Below, in pieces: positions 1 through 9,154 of a stretch of 64,000 bases of DNA. How positions within the stretch are numbered: position 1 is the first letter of the stretch; the number at the start of each line of letters is the position of its first letter. The notes beneath the pieces are model-generated. The model saw only the letters and a program-made list of their open reading frames with translations. It was not told the origin of the DNA and searched no databases. The stretch is taken from contig CM020618.1 of the NCBI GenBank assembly GCA_009829735.1, positions 23,669,346 to 23,733,345 on the forward strand, written 5' to 3'. Source of the DNA: Pyropia yezoensis (lineage: Eukaryota; Rhodophyta; Bangiophyceae; Bangiales; Bangiaceae). Made by a program: the position numbers and the translations under genes.

Positions 1-492
1 CCACCTCGATTGGCAAACCCCTCCTGCTTTGAGGGGCCAGGCGGCCAGAGTGTGGCGCCTACTCTCCCCCCGCCCCCCCCCCCCTGTACGTGACACCTGC
101 CGTCTGGATTGCCGCCACGTGGGCAGAGCCCACGGGGCTTCCGTCCCAGACGGCGTTGGCGGAGACAGCGGGCGTTGCCGCATCGTCCCGCTGCGAGCTC
201 GCCGCACCTTGCGGAACTCAACGCGTCGCAGGCGTGGTCGCCCTCCGCCCTGGCCAGGGGCTTCTGGCGGCTCCCGTCTTGCCTTTCATCGAACTGTATC
301 GATCGCTCAGAAAGGCCCGTTCGCGGCTGCGCCTTGGAAGCTCGCGTTTTGCGTGCGGGTCGAGGCACGGCGCCGAAATCAATGACAATGGCCCCAATCT
401 GCCCGCTTCCCATTCATCTACCTGCCTCTGCCCATCCCCGCCCCCTTCCTGCCCCGCACCCCCCTTCCTCGCCCCCTCCGCGCGCGCCCCCA

Positions 493-645
493 GCGCAGTG
501 GGTCTAAGACCGAGTACCTACATTTCCGTGCAAGATGGCCTTTACGGCCTCTGTGGGGGGGTCGGCTTCTGTAAGCAGGCCCTCACGACCCCCTGAGGGC
601 CGTCTTGCACGGAAATGTAGGTACTCCGTTTTAGACCCACTGCGC
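493..645. repeat. Near-perfect inverted repeat (foldback/MITE-like hairpin)
   Basis: Two 48-nt arms (493-540 and 598-645) are inverted copies with 45 of 48 positions pairing, around a 57-nt loop. The loop can pair further through a G7TCG tract and a CGACCCCC tract. Outer ends read GCGCAGTGGGTC and, inverted, GACCCACTGCGC. I see no clear target-site duplication. Seen directly: the fold. Inferred: a non-autonomous DNA element or a small-RNA precursor. The first ATG of the downstream hydrolase ORF lies inside the left arm, so that start is doubtful. Confidence 0.85.
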
Positions 646-2103
646 AGGGCACACACCAGCCCCCCAGCCAAGCCATTCCCTCGCCACCCCCACCTCCCTC
701 CCCCCTCCCCTGCCCCACTGCAACTGGTCGCATGCGCGGTGCCACCTGCGCGCCGCCGCTGCTGCGGGCGTGCCGGCCGCGGCGGCCGCTGCGGCATCCC
801 CGTCGGGGTGGCGGTGGCGGCGGCGGCGGCACCGGCGGCGGCACCGGCGCTGGCGGCGGCACCGCTCCCTCTCCTCCAACCGCTTCCACGTCTGCGGGGA
901 TGGCACCCGCCACAGCGACGGCGACGGCAGAGGCGGGCGCGGCGCCCGCCGCGGCGGCGGTGGCGGGGGCCCATCCCCCCCCCCCCGCCCCCCCCCCGCC
1001 ATCCCCCCCCTAACGTGTCACCCGCCTGGGCGCGTACCCCCCCCCCCCTGCCCACCCACACCCACACCGTTGGGCCACAGCGGCCCGGCGTCGGTGGCGG
1101 CGGCGGCGGCGGCAGCGCGCCGCCCCCCCCCCCCCCACCGCACCCCGTCACGCTGACGGCGCCCACTGAGGCGGGCGCCTACCCGCTCGCGCTGCTCCTC
1201 CCAGGCTTTTCCATTCGCCCCGGCTCGTACGGGGGGATGGCCGCCGCGCTCGCCCGCCGGGGGCTGGTCGTCGCCGCCCCGTCGCTGTACGAGCCGGGGC
1301 TGTGGGCGGCGCTGGGGGGGGGCACCCCGACGGTGGCCGCCGAGGCCGCCCGCGCGGCGGCGGTGCTGCTGTGGGCGTTGGGGGCGGCGGGCACCCCGGC
1401 CGCAAGCGCCGGCGGGATGCCCGCGTCGACCGCCGGGGCGGGGGCGTCGCCGCCGCCGCCGCCGTTGCCGTGCGTCCTATCTGCTCACCTTCCCCCCGGC
1501 GTGACGGCGGTCTGCACCCCGCCGCCGGTGCTGGTGGGGCACTCGCGGGGGGCGGGGGCGGCGCTGCTCCTCGCGGGCGTCGCTGGGTCACCGCCGCTAC
1601 CGGCGGGCTCGCCGCCGCGCCCCGCCCTCCGCGCCGTGGTGGCGCTCGACGGGGTGGCGGGGAGCCCCCCCCAGCGGAGCAGCGGCAGCGGCGGCGGCGG
1701 CGGCGGCAGCAGCAGCGGCGGCGGCGGCAGCAGCGGTGGCGGGGCGACACGCCCCACCCCGCCACCCCCGCCCGTGCTGCACATTGCGGCGGGGCGGCCG
1801 CCGGTGGTGCCCCCCCCCGCGACGGGCCCCGCCGCGCTGGTGGCGGCGGCGGCGACGTGGGGGACCACCGCCACCGACCTCCTGACGCTCCCCGCCGTGG
1901 GCCACCTGGGCTGGGTGGACGCCCGAGGCGGCCCCGCGGGGGGGGTGGCGGACTGGGTGTGGGGAGGGGGGGCGCCCGTCACGGACCTAACCGCCGCGTT
2001 GATCGCGGCGTTTGTGCGGGACCTGCCGGAGGGGGGCGGGGGGGGGGTGGCGGGCGGCGGAGGCGGGTGGGGGATGGGGAGGGGGTTGGCTGGGACGCGG
2101 TAG
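535..2103 (+). CDS. Chlorophyllase-like alpha/beta hydrolase
   Basis: An alpha/beta-hydrolase of the chlorophyllase/dienelactone-hydrolase type. From about residue 220 an LLLPGFSIRPGSYGG strand-loop forms the oxyanion region. The nucleophile elbow GHSRG at residues 335-339 puts the catalytic Ser at 337; chlorophyllases characteristically use GHSRG. A likely acid is Asp372 in VVALDG and the likely base is His457 in GHLGWVD. Chlorophyllases remove phytol from chlorophyll, but family members also hydrolyse other esters, so the substrate is inferred. Residues 1-210 are Pro/Ala/Gly-rich with no conserved domain, and a Gly/Ser linker interrupts the core near residues 380-405. The ATG at 535 lies in an inverted repeat, and the next in-frame ATG (about 1237) is inside the conserved core. 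The true N-terminus is therefore uncertain and may involve an upstream exon or a homopolymer frameshift near 960-1140. Confidence 0.7.
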   Translation: MAFTASVGGSASVSRPSRPPEGRLARKCRYSVLDPLRRAHTSPPAKPFPRHPHLPPPSPAPLQLVACAVPPARRRCCGRAGRGGRCGIPVGVAVAAAAAPAAAPALAAAPLPLLQPLPRLRGWHPPQRRRRQRRARRPPRRRWRGPIPPPPPPPRHPPPNVSPAWARTPPPLPTHTHTVGPQRPGVGGGGGGGSAPPPPPPPHPVTLTAPTEAGAYPLALLLPGFSIRPGSYGGMAAALARRGLVVAAPSLYEPGLWAALGGGTPTVAAEAARAAAVLLWALGAAGTPAASAGGMPASTAGAGASPPPPPLPCVLSAHLPPGVTAVCTPPPVLVGHSRGAGAALLLAGVAGSPPLPAGSPPRPALRAVVALDGVAGSPPQRSSGSGGGGGGSSSGGGGSSGGGATRPTPPPPPVLHIAAGRPPVVPPPATGPAALVAAAATWGTTATDLLTLPAVGHLGWVDARGGPAGGVADWVWGGGAPVTDLTAALIAAFVRDLPEGGGGGVAGGGGGWGMGRGLAGTR

Positions 2104-2809
2104 TCGCCGCCGTTGAGGGGGGGGGGGGGTGCTCGTCGACGAAGAGGGGGAGGGGGGGGGGGTCGTGCGCTGGGCCGCCACCCTCGAGCGCCACCATGTG
2201 GGTGGGGGGGAAGGCATCGCTGGATGAGCAGGTGACCGCACGAGGGGGAGGGGAGCGCGTGGCCAGAAGCCTTTCCCGTACGCGGGCAAGGTGGGGGGGG
2301 CGGTCAGCTTATCCCCTGGGGGGGCACCACCACCACGGGCGTCGGGTCGCCAGGGAAGAGGAGCACCAGCGATGGGCGACGGCGTGCCACCGACGGACCA
2401 CGACGAACACACACAAAAGCCGGCGCCTCGGCGACAACCCATACGTAGAAGAGATCCCGTACGTGGATGGAAAACATGGACCAAAAGAGGGCTAGCGAGA
2501 CAGAGGCAGACTGCCACGGCCGAGATGGCACACACACACAACGAGAACAAGGGTGACCCAGAACGAGCAGAACAGGCAGTGGCAACACAAGCGGTGCGGG
2601 TGAGGCGCTCGGGCGTCACGTCAAAGAAATAAACGACAGCAAATGCCCTCGGAAAACGAGCCTACGATAGCATAGCACACAGCACACAGCCATAGAAGAA
2701 GTGGAGGAAGTACAGAAGAAAAAAAAAGAACTAAAAAAAGAAAAAAAACAAGGATGCGGTCTACCAACCGCAGGATGGGCAGCATACTCCGTCCCCGCTC
2801 CCCCAAGCC
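2104..2809. other. Convergent 3' intergenic region
   Basis: Between the stops of the chlorophyllase-like gene and the WD40 gene. G-rich to about 2330, then lower GC with an A-rich purine tract at about 2700-2750. It probably holds both 3' UTRs. No supported gene. Confidence 0.6.
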
Positions 2810-5011
2810 TTAGAGCCCAACGGCGTCAGCCGCGGAGCGACGCCCCGAGGATACCTCCATCTCCAGCAGACATCCGTAATTGTCATCGTGGACGCCTACG
2901 AACAACCGCCCCCCTTCGGGCGTCCATGCAACGCCGCCCACCTCCCCAAAAACGTCCACATCTTGCACAGCCGGTGGTCGGCCGCCGCCGCCGCTGCCGC
3001 CGCGGCGGGCCACCGACGCCACATCCATGACGCGGACATAGTCGCGGGGCTCGGCCACCGCCAGCAACCGCCCGCACGGGGAGAAGCGGAGCGACCGCAC
3101 GGGACCATCCGCGGGGCCCCCAACAACGCCCAGGGCAGTCGTGGGGCGTCGAATATCCCACAGGCGGGCGGTGCCGTCTTGGGAGCCGGTGGCGACGACG
3201 AGTCCATCGGGCGCCCACGCGGTCGCAAAGCAGTCGTCTGTATGGCCGACCAGTGAGGCCACCGCGGGTGCCACGGAGCCAGACCGGCCGCGACGCCCAC
3301 GCTTGTCGCCGCCATCGGCATCGAGCAGCAGCACGGACGAGTGGTCGCCAGCGACCGCCAAGAGCCGCCCCCCCCGGGGCTGACGGGACACGTGGTTGGC
3401 CGCCCAAGGGAGGCGGTGGGACGTCACCGAACCGCTCACGGTGCAACCGCCGCCAGTGCCGCTGCTCGAGGTGGACCCCGCACCGGACATTGAGCGCGCA
3501 GGGGCAGCCAAGGACGCGGCATCGAACGTGCGAACGACCGCATCGTTGCTGCACGTGATGACGCTCGGCCCGTGGCTCGCGTCCTGCTCGTACACGGCCA
3601 GCCCCGTGGTAATGGCGCCGCATGATGCCAAGCGACCCGAGGCCAGCACAGTGCCATCAGTGCCAGCGGCCACCAGCTCTCCATCAAATCCGCCGGCGAG
3701 CAGCAGCCCCGCGCCAGCAGTCATGGTCGACACCTGCACCCTCGAAAGACCCGGTGTGGCGCCAGACAGGTCGACCACGCAACGGCGAGTGCGGGTGACG
3801 GCATCCCAGTGGACGACCCCATTTTTCTGCAGCAGATACACGTCGTGGGCAGTAGGCGCCGACACCAGGTTCCGCAGCTGAAAGTGGTTGACCGAGCATC
3901 GCACCTGACGAGTGGTGTGCACAAAGCGCAGGGCACGAAGATGGCGGGTGCCGTTCGCCAGCGGCAATGCGCCTGGCGCAACCGCGCTGCTCACGCGGGG
4001 TGCAAAGAGCGGCGACGCCGTGCGAGCCGGTGCCGGAGAAGCAGGGGCCACCACACCAGTCGAGGCAACAGCGCCGCCCCCCTCCCTCATAGGCATAACA
4101 CGAGACGACGCGTATGTGGCGCGTTGCTCGGCCAGCCGTTGGCCACGGTAGCTCTCCCGGCTAAAAAGCATTGTCTCCCACGGAATGCCCTGAACATCCC
4201 GTCCGGCCGTTACGTGCGCGGCCGTCACATCGTCAGTGACTGTCCATGACGTGCGGGAGGGCGAAGACGACGACGTGAGCCGTGCCAACGGGGACGATAC
4301 CCCTGCCGACGAGGAAGAGACAAGCACGGCCACCCCAGCTGCCGAAGCGGCTGCGGCCGCAGCGCGCACCCGCGCAACCGCTGCGTCTGCGGAGGCCAAG
4401 TTGCCGTCGGCCGCGGCGGCGCCGACGTCAGCAGAAGAACACCATGACCTCGGAGGGCTTCCGACACTGCCGCCGCTGCTGCCACCACCACGCTTGCCAC
4501 GGCGGCGGCGGCGGGATGACCGGCGCGTCACGGGCCAAGCCGACGCCCAGCAGGATAGAGACGGCGGCGACGCGTACGCGCCTTCATCCCAAGAGGCGTC
4601 AGGGCTGCTGACGGGACTGCCACAGCCGTCGTCGGCAGCAGCAGAGGAGGTAGCATAGACGCCCAGACCCCACCTGGAAGGCGACATGTCCCGTCGCTCG
4701 ATGTCCATGGACAAGGTCGAAGACGAGCTGGAACTGCCACCCAGGACCGCCCCCAGGTCCATCGAGCTCACAGACGCAGACGGGGTGGTCGACAAGAACA
4801 GGGGAGAGCTCGGCAGAGATGGGCTATCGTGCTCGGCCGCCGTCGCGGGTGTCTCGGCGGCGTCAAAGCCCACCAAGTCATCACTCGCGCCCACGACCTG
4901 GGGCACGACCGTCGACTGACAATCTACGGGTACCTGGGAGTGCCACTGAAAGTGGTCGTAGGGTGCCGCCGCCGCAGATGTCACAGCAACCTCCACAGAG
5001 GAGGCAGCCAT
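2810..5011 (-). CDS. WD40-repeat protein, DUF2415-like C-terminus
   Basis: A predicted 733-residue protein starting at the first true ATG (5011); the frame is open further upstream but only from a GTG. The first ~270 residues are Ser/Ala-rich and probably disordered. A short conserved region (FSRESYRGQRLAEQRATY) precedes the beta-propeller. Repeat-like blades follow, the clearest around residues 585-625, with GHTDDC and a TGSQDGTARLWDI end. The C-terminus (FVGVHDDNYGCLLEME) matches the pattern of a conserved plant/fungal WD40 family carrying DUF2415. Such proteins are probable scaffolds of unknown role. No intron is needed. It is convergent with the upstream hydrolase. The fold is clear, the specific subfamily is moderately supported, and the function is unknown. 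Confidence 0.8.
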   Translation of the reverse strand: MAASSVEVAVTSAAAAPYDHFQWHSQVPVDCQSTVVPQVVGASDDLVGFDAAETPATAAEHDSPSLPSSPLFLSTTPSASVSSMDLGAVLGGSSSSSSTLSMDIERRDMSPSRWGLGVYATSSAAADDGCGSPVSSPDASWDEGAYASPPSLSCWASAWPVTRRSSRRRRRGKRGGGSSGGSVGSPPRSWCSSADVGAAAADGNLASADAAVARVRAAAAAASAAGVAVLVSSSSAGVSSPLARLTSSSSPSRTSWTVTDDVTAAHVTAGRDVQGIPWETMLFSRESYRGQRLAEQRATYASSRVMPMREGGGAVASTGVVAPASPAPARTASPLFAPRVSSAVAPGALPLANGTRHLRALRFVHTTRQVRCSVNHFQLRNLVSAPTAHDVYLLQKNGVVHWDAVTRTRRCVVDLSGATPGLSRVQVSTMTAGAGLLLAGGFDGELVAAGTDGTVLASGRLASCGAITTGLAVYEQDASHGPSVITCSNDAVVRTFDAASLAAPARSMSGAGSTSSSGTGGGCTVSGSVTSHRLPWAANHVSRQPRGGRLLAVAGDHSSVLLLDADGGDKRGRRGRSGSVAPAVASLVGHTDDCFATAWAPDGLVVATGSQDGTARLWDIRRPTTALGVVGGPADGPVRSLRFSPCGRLLAVAEPRDYVRVMDVASVARRGGSGGGGRPPAVQDVDVFGEVGGVAWTPEGGRLFVGVHDDNYGCLLEMEVSSGRRSAADAVGL

Positions 5012-5842
5012 GCGCACCAGCGACGGCGGCGACCCATCCGCCGGAGCGACAGGGGAGTCGCTCAACCCATGCGGCGAACTACGCGGGTGGTAAAGCGTAA
5101 AACGCGAGAGAAAAACCACGGGGATGTTGTGTCACCGAGCATGGAAAGCCGAGGAAACAAAGAACGGAAGCAAAGAGCGCTCGTTCCAGGTGAGTAACAG
5201 TTGTACACATAACCCTCCGGGCGCACAGACCACGTGAAACCAAAAAAAGAGTGGGCTTCTGACCAGTTTGAAACCCCAAAGGAAGGGCAGCAACGCTTGC
5301 TCTCAGGCGTCAACCAGGGGCGCCAGCGTACAACGTGCAGTCAAGCGACGCCATGGTTGCAACGGCGAGACCGTGGCGCCGGCCAGCGGCCGACGGCGCG
5401 ACAGCGGTGGGGCGTGGGGAAGCGTCGTGGCTGCTCCAGGAACTATCCCGGCCGCGATTGCGCGTGCGCCAGAGCAGCCAACGGGTGGGCAGGTCCGCGC
5501 GGCTGCACGAGCGGCAGGCACAACAACAACGACGGACAGAGATGAGAAGGGCGGTGCCGGCGGTGGCGGTCGGTGTGAGCGGTTGTGGTCAGCCAGGTGC
5601 CCCCTGCCAAGAGGGGGGGGGGTAGGGAGGCACAGCACTCTTTCCCGTGAGACGGATGCGTCGGCAAGCAGACGACGCCGTGGGATGCAGAGGGGCCGCG
5701 AACACCACAGCGGAGATACGGAGCGCACCGCACGGCGAGGGTGGCCAATGTCTGGTTGCCAAGAATCTTCAAACGCCGCGGGTCTTGGCCGCGGAAGAGC
5801 AGAGGGCGAGCACACGGTGTGGGTGGACGGCTGCCGTTGGCT
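5012..5842. other. Intergenic, no supported gene
   Basis: Upstream region of the WD40 gene, probably holding its promoter and 5' UTR. Open frames on both strands overlap and have Arg/Pro/Ser-rich compositions typical of chance ORFs in GC-rich DNA. No domain is recognisable. Confidence 0.5.
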
Positions 5843-6499
5843 GCACCCCGCGTGCGATACGCTTTGCACGGGCGGTTGCGGGAAAGGAGAAGAGGCGGCA
5901 GGGCGGGGTGGGCTCGCGGCGGTGGAGGGGCAGCTTGGCCCACACGAAGCGCGCCTGGGGGCTTGTGCCAGGGCGAGCGGTCCGCGTTCTACGATGCAAT
6001 AGGGACAGCAGAAAACAGCGGGCGAGGCACCACCATGCACGTCGCCCGAGAAAGTGGGCCCGAGAGCAGCTCACTGTCGGATGGGCCACGGCAGATTGCG
6101 CTGGCCGCTTGGATGGCCCGGTGGGCCGGGAGGTCGGCGCCACTGACCCCGCGCAGACGCCCCGTTCGCGGGGGGGGTGGCAGGGGTGCGCTTACAAATA
6201 TCTCCGAGGGTCCAGATAGCGGTCCTTGCATGTCTTAGACGGACCTGCTCAGCAGCACCCCCCCTCACAAAGTGAAAAACGCGGGTGTTGGTCGGGAACT
6301 CAACGGCTTCCATTGGTCTTCCCGTGAGATGAAAGAGCACGTGACTGATGGATGGCCCGAGATTTGATCCCTGGAAGGCGCTTGCACGGCAGCAGGGAAA
6401 ATATCCCATGCGAGCGTGTGAATTAAGTACGCGACATTGATGGCAAGTGCCCAAACTACGTCGTGGCCAGGCCGCAGACCCGACGGCCTCGTGTGTCGG
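5843..6499 (+). repeat. 657-bp dispersed repeat, copy 1
   Basis: Matches 49674-50330 in the same orientation over 657 bp with no net length difference and roughly 16 substitutions by eye (about 97-98% identity). Both copies begin GCACCCCGCGTGCGATACGC and end CCTCGTGTGTCGG, with unrelated flanks. No terminal inverted repeats or obvious target duplication were seen. It could be a non-autonomous mobile element or a segmental duplication. The minus strand holds a GATCAAATC string near 6361-6372 that fits a Pol III B box, but no matching A box was found. Confidence 0.85.
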
Positions 6500-8321
6500 T
6501 GGCGCAGTGGATCTATCACCAGGTACCAGATTCTCGGATAATGCACAGGAAAACCCGTGTTCTAGCGGACATTTGGCCCTGTGACCGCACAAGGAACGTG
6601 GGCCGAATGTTGGTCTGTGCACGTCTCTTGTCGCGCGCAGCATCGCGAAACATGTAGATCCGTGTTCACAAACCAACGCAGGACACGAAACAGACTCCCC
6701 AGTGTCTGCCATACCAACAATGCACACGTCTGATGGTACGCGCGTTCGTGCCGTGCATTTTCCGATGCAGTATCAAACATCCCCCTCCCCAGTTGTGGGA
6801 CAGCCAGACACGTCGGAACAAGGAATTCTCTGCACGAGACTGTCCCACACGCAGTCGACTGGCTGGTTTTGTCGTCGTAACAGCAACTCTAAGTGCCACA
6901 CCCGCTGAGCTCCGCGCCGTCCACCCACCCTCCTCTTCCGCTCCGCCACCGCCATCCCGTAGCCACCATCCGCCACCGTCGTCACCACTGCCGACGAAGA
7001 ACTCGGCCACCGCCGCCCCCTCTACAGCTCGTCATCTAGCCGCCGCCCACGACGGGGCCGCGGCTGTGCCACTGCGGTTAGGCGTGAGGGGGGGGGGGGG
7101 GGGGGGGAGCGTTTGTACCCCCGTCACTCCCTCTCCCCCTGCTGAAGGGGAATGACACCGCCGGCACCTCCCCGCCCGACGCCGACGTGGGGGTCGTGGC
7201 CGCGGCCGCGGAGGGGGGGCGTGTGGAAGTTGAGGGGGGCGCCCCCCCCGTAAACACCGACGCGATCGACCGGGGCGGCGTTGGCGGCAGCGGCGGCGTC
7301 GGAAGCAGAAACAACACGGGGGAGGGGGGTGAGGCATCGGAGCAACGCACTGGTGGCGGGGGGCGGAGCGGATGAGGAGCGAGGGGGGGCCGAAAGGGCG
7401 ACACCACCGCTCCGGACGATGCCGATCTGGCAGATGACGCCGGGGAAGGGGTACTGTGTTGACGCGGGGCCGCCACCTTGGCGGGCGCGTGTGTGAGCGT
7501 GGGGGGGGGGGGGGGGGGGGGGGGAGGGGCGGAGTGGAACACCGTGCCCGCTTGCCTGCTCTTCCGCATCCCCGACCCTCTCGTCCGCGACCCGCTCGTG
7601 CCACGTAGTCAATGGGGCAGGCGGGCGTCACCCGCGTGGTTCCTCCACTGGCCCGTGCCGCACCCCCGGTGCGCCGGGGTGTGGAAGCTCCCGCCGGCAG
7701 CAGGCAGGGTGGGGGGCGAGCAGCATGTGCATGCCGAGGACCGGCTTTGGCGCAGGGGATGCGGCGGCGACCGCGGCGGGCGACCACCCATGACACGGGC
7801 GGGAGGGGCGGGCGGGGGAGGCGTTGGCCAACCGCCATGCCCGACGCCCTGTGCGGGCCGTAGTGGCCGCGTGTTCTTCGACCGTCATTCGCCGCCCCCC
7901 GCATGTGGCGCGTGTTCTTCCCGTACCGTGACCCCCCCCCCCTCCTGCTCATTTCATAGCAGGCAGGAACGGTCGCCGGGAATTTTCCCCGCGGGCAGCA
8001 CCGTAGGCGTCACGTACTGGGCCGCCACCGACGGCGCTGCATCTAGAAACCCTTCCGTTAATGTGGGGGGGCGGGAGCCTCTGAACAGTACCCACCACCA
8101 CGGCCCGTGAGTCTCTTGGTCGGACAATGCAAGGCATCATGCCATAGCACTCCCTGCAACCTCCTCCCAGAGAACGAAGCAAGATAGAGAAACAAAGCAT
8201 ACATGTCACCATACACCAATGAACCTGCCACAATGGAGGTGTAAGTCGCTTGCTCTCCCCCAAACCTAGCATCTCCCGGGCTCGTCGGGTACACAGGGAA
8301 CGGGAAAACCAATCCACACCC
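6500..8321. other. Intergenic, no supported gene; two long G tracts
   Basis: No ORF here has recognisable domains on either strand. Two near-pure G tracts lie at about 7087-7107 and 7500-7525. On the minus strand, 8058-8321 continues the frame of the E1-interrupted ORF past a TGA, so that gene may once have extended into this region. Confidence 0.5.
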
Positions 8322-8374
8322 TCAGTCGAGTTGCGCGGGCCGGTCCTCCATCGGGTCTTTGGCCAGGTAGGCGG
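8322..8374 (-). pseudogene. 3' end of the unknown ORF interrupted by E1
   Basis: On the minus strand the ORF that enters E1 at 18020 continues in the same frame at 8374, counting the GGCGG target duplication once. It runs 17 codons to a TGA at 8322-8324 (ending RPAQLD). Beyond the stop the same frame stays open to about 8058. See the companion entry at 18020-18487. Confidence 0.45.
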
Positions 8375-8945
8375 TGTAGCATCCCTGGCCCCGACTTGGC
8401 GCCGACCCGGGACTGCAACCAGAGGGCACCAGGTGCCAGAACACGCCCGCCGTGTGGTGATGGTTGGCGGCCGTGGCCCGTGCCCGGCACTGGGATGCGG
8501 TGGACTACGCTATCCACACGTGAGAGAGGGATTTCTGATGGGTTTTTGCATACTTGTGAGGGACTTGATTTGAGAGAATTTGAGTGTAAGATTAGTGAGT
8601 GGGAATAGAATTAGTAGTGATAGTGGCCCCCGACCTGACGAGGTTAGACTCGGGTCGGGGCCACTCGGGGGTATGGGGGGGCTACCTGGCCAACGTGCCG
8701 AGGCTCCCCCAGATGCACGTTAAGAGGGACAGCGAGGCGCCCTTGGCCTGCGCCCTCAGGAAAAAGACAACTGCGCGTTTGCTTTCCTCTTCCCCGTGTG
8801 CACTACCGTGCGTATCAGTTCGCTCTGCGAGCAGGCACGTGAGGCAACAGGTATACCACTCTCGTAGTTCCCCTTTCTGTGTTACCTGTCCCTTTCCTCC
8901 GAGGGATATTGAAACGTGTCTGAGACGATCGAGTTTTATACCACA
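8375..8945 (+). repeat. E1 5' LTR
   Basis: 571 bp, TG...CA ends, near-identical to 17450-18019. A third, inverted copy is the solo LTR at 22617-23187. Confidence 0.95.
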
Positions 8946-8949
8946 TATT

Positions 8950-8967
8950 TGGTGGAGCAGCAGGGGA
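8950..8967 (+). promoter_or_regulatory. E1 primer-binding site
   Basis: TGGTGGAGCAGCAGGGGA, 4 nt after the LTR end, begins with TGG as expected for pairing to a tRNA 3' CCA. The same string follows the 5' LTRs of E2, E3 and E4. The inferred tRNA 3' end is UCCCCUGCUGCUCCACCA; the isotype was not identified. Confidence 0.8.
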
Positions 8968-9154
8968 TTGGAGTGTTTGAGAAGAGACATCTGGGAGCAG
9001 CGGTTGGGTTGTTCCTGTTCTGTCTTTTTCGGTGGTTTGGGAATTATTTGCACCCGTTCACGGGAACCCCATTCCTGGCTCTCCAACCCCTCTCTTGTGG
9101 TCTTGCGATCTTTGGACACGCAGGCAACTGGACTGTGGCTGTCAAGAGACCAAC

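Noticed and set aside
5268..6040. Overlapping ORFs of about 245 codons on both strands
   Set aside because: Arg/Pro/Ser-rich shadow frames in GC-rich DNA, partly inside the dispersed repeat; no domains.
6495..6560. tRNA-like A box (TGGCGCAGTGG) next to repeat copy 1
   Set aside because: No B box at the proper spacing and no cloverleaf could be drawn; not called as a tRNA.
7032..8110. Several 160-306-codon ORFs on both strands
   Set aside because: Mutually overlapping low-complexity Pro/Arg/Gly frames across poly-G tracts; no recognisable protein.
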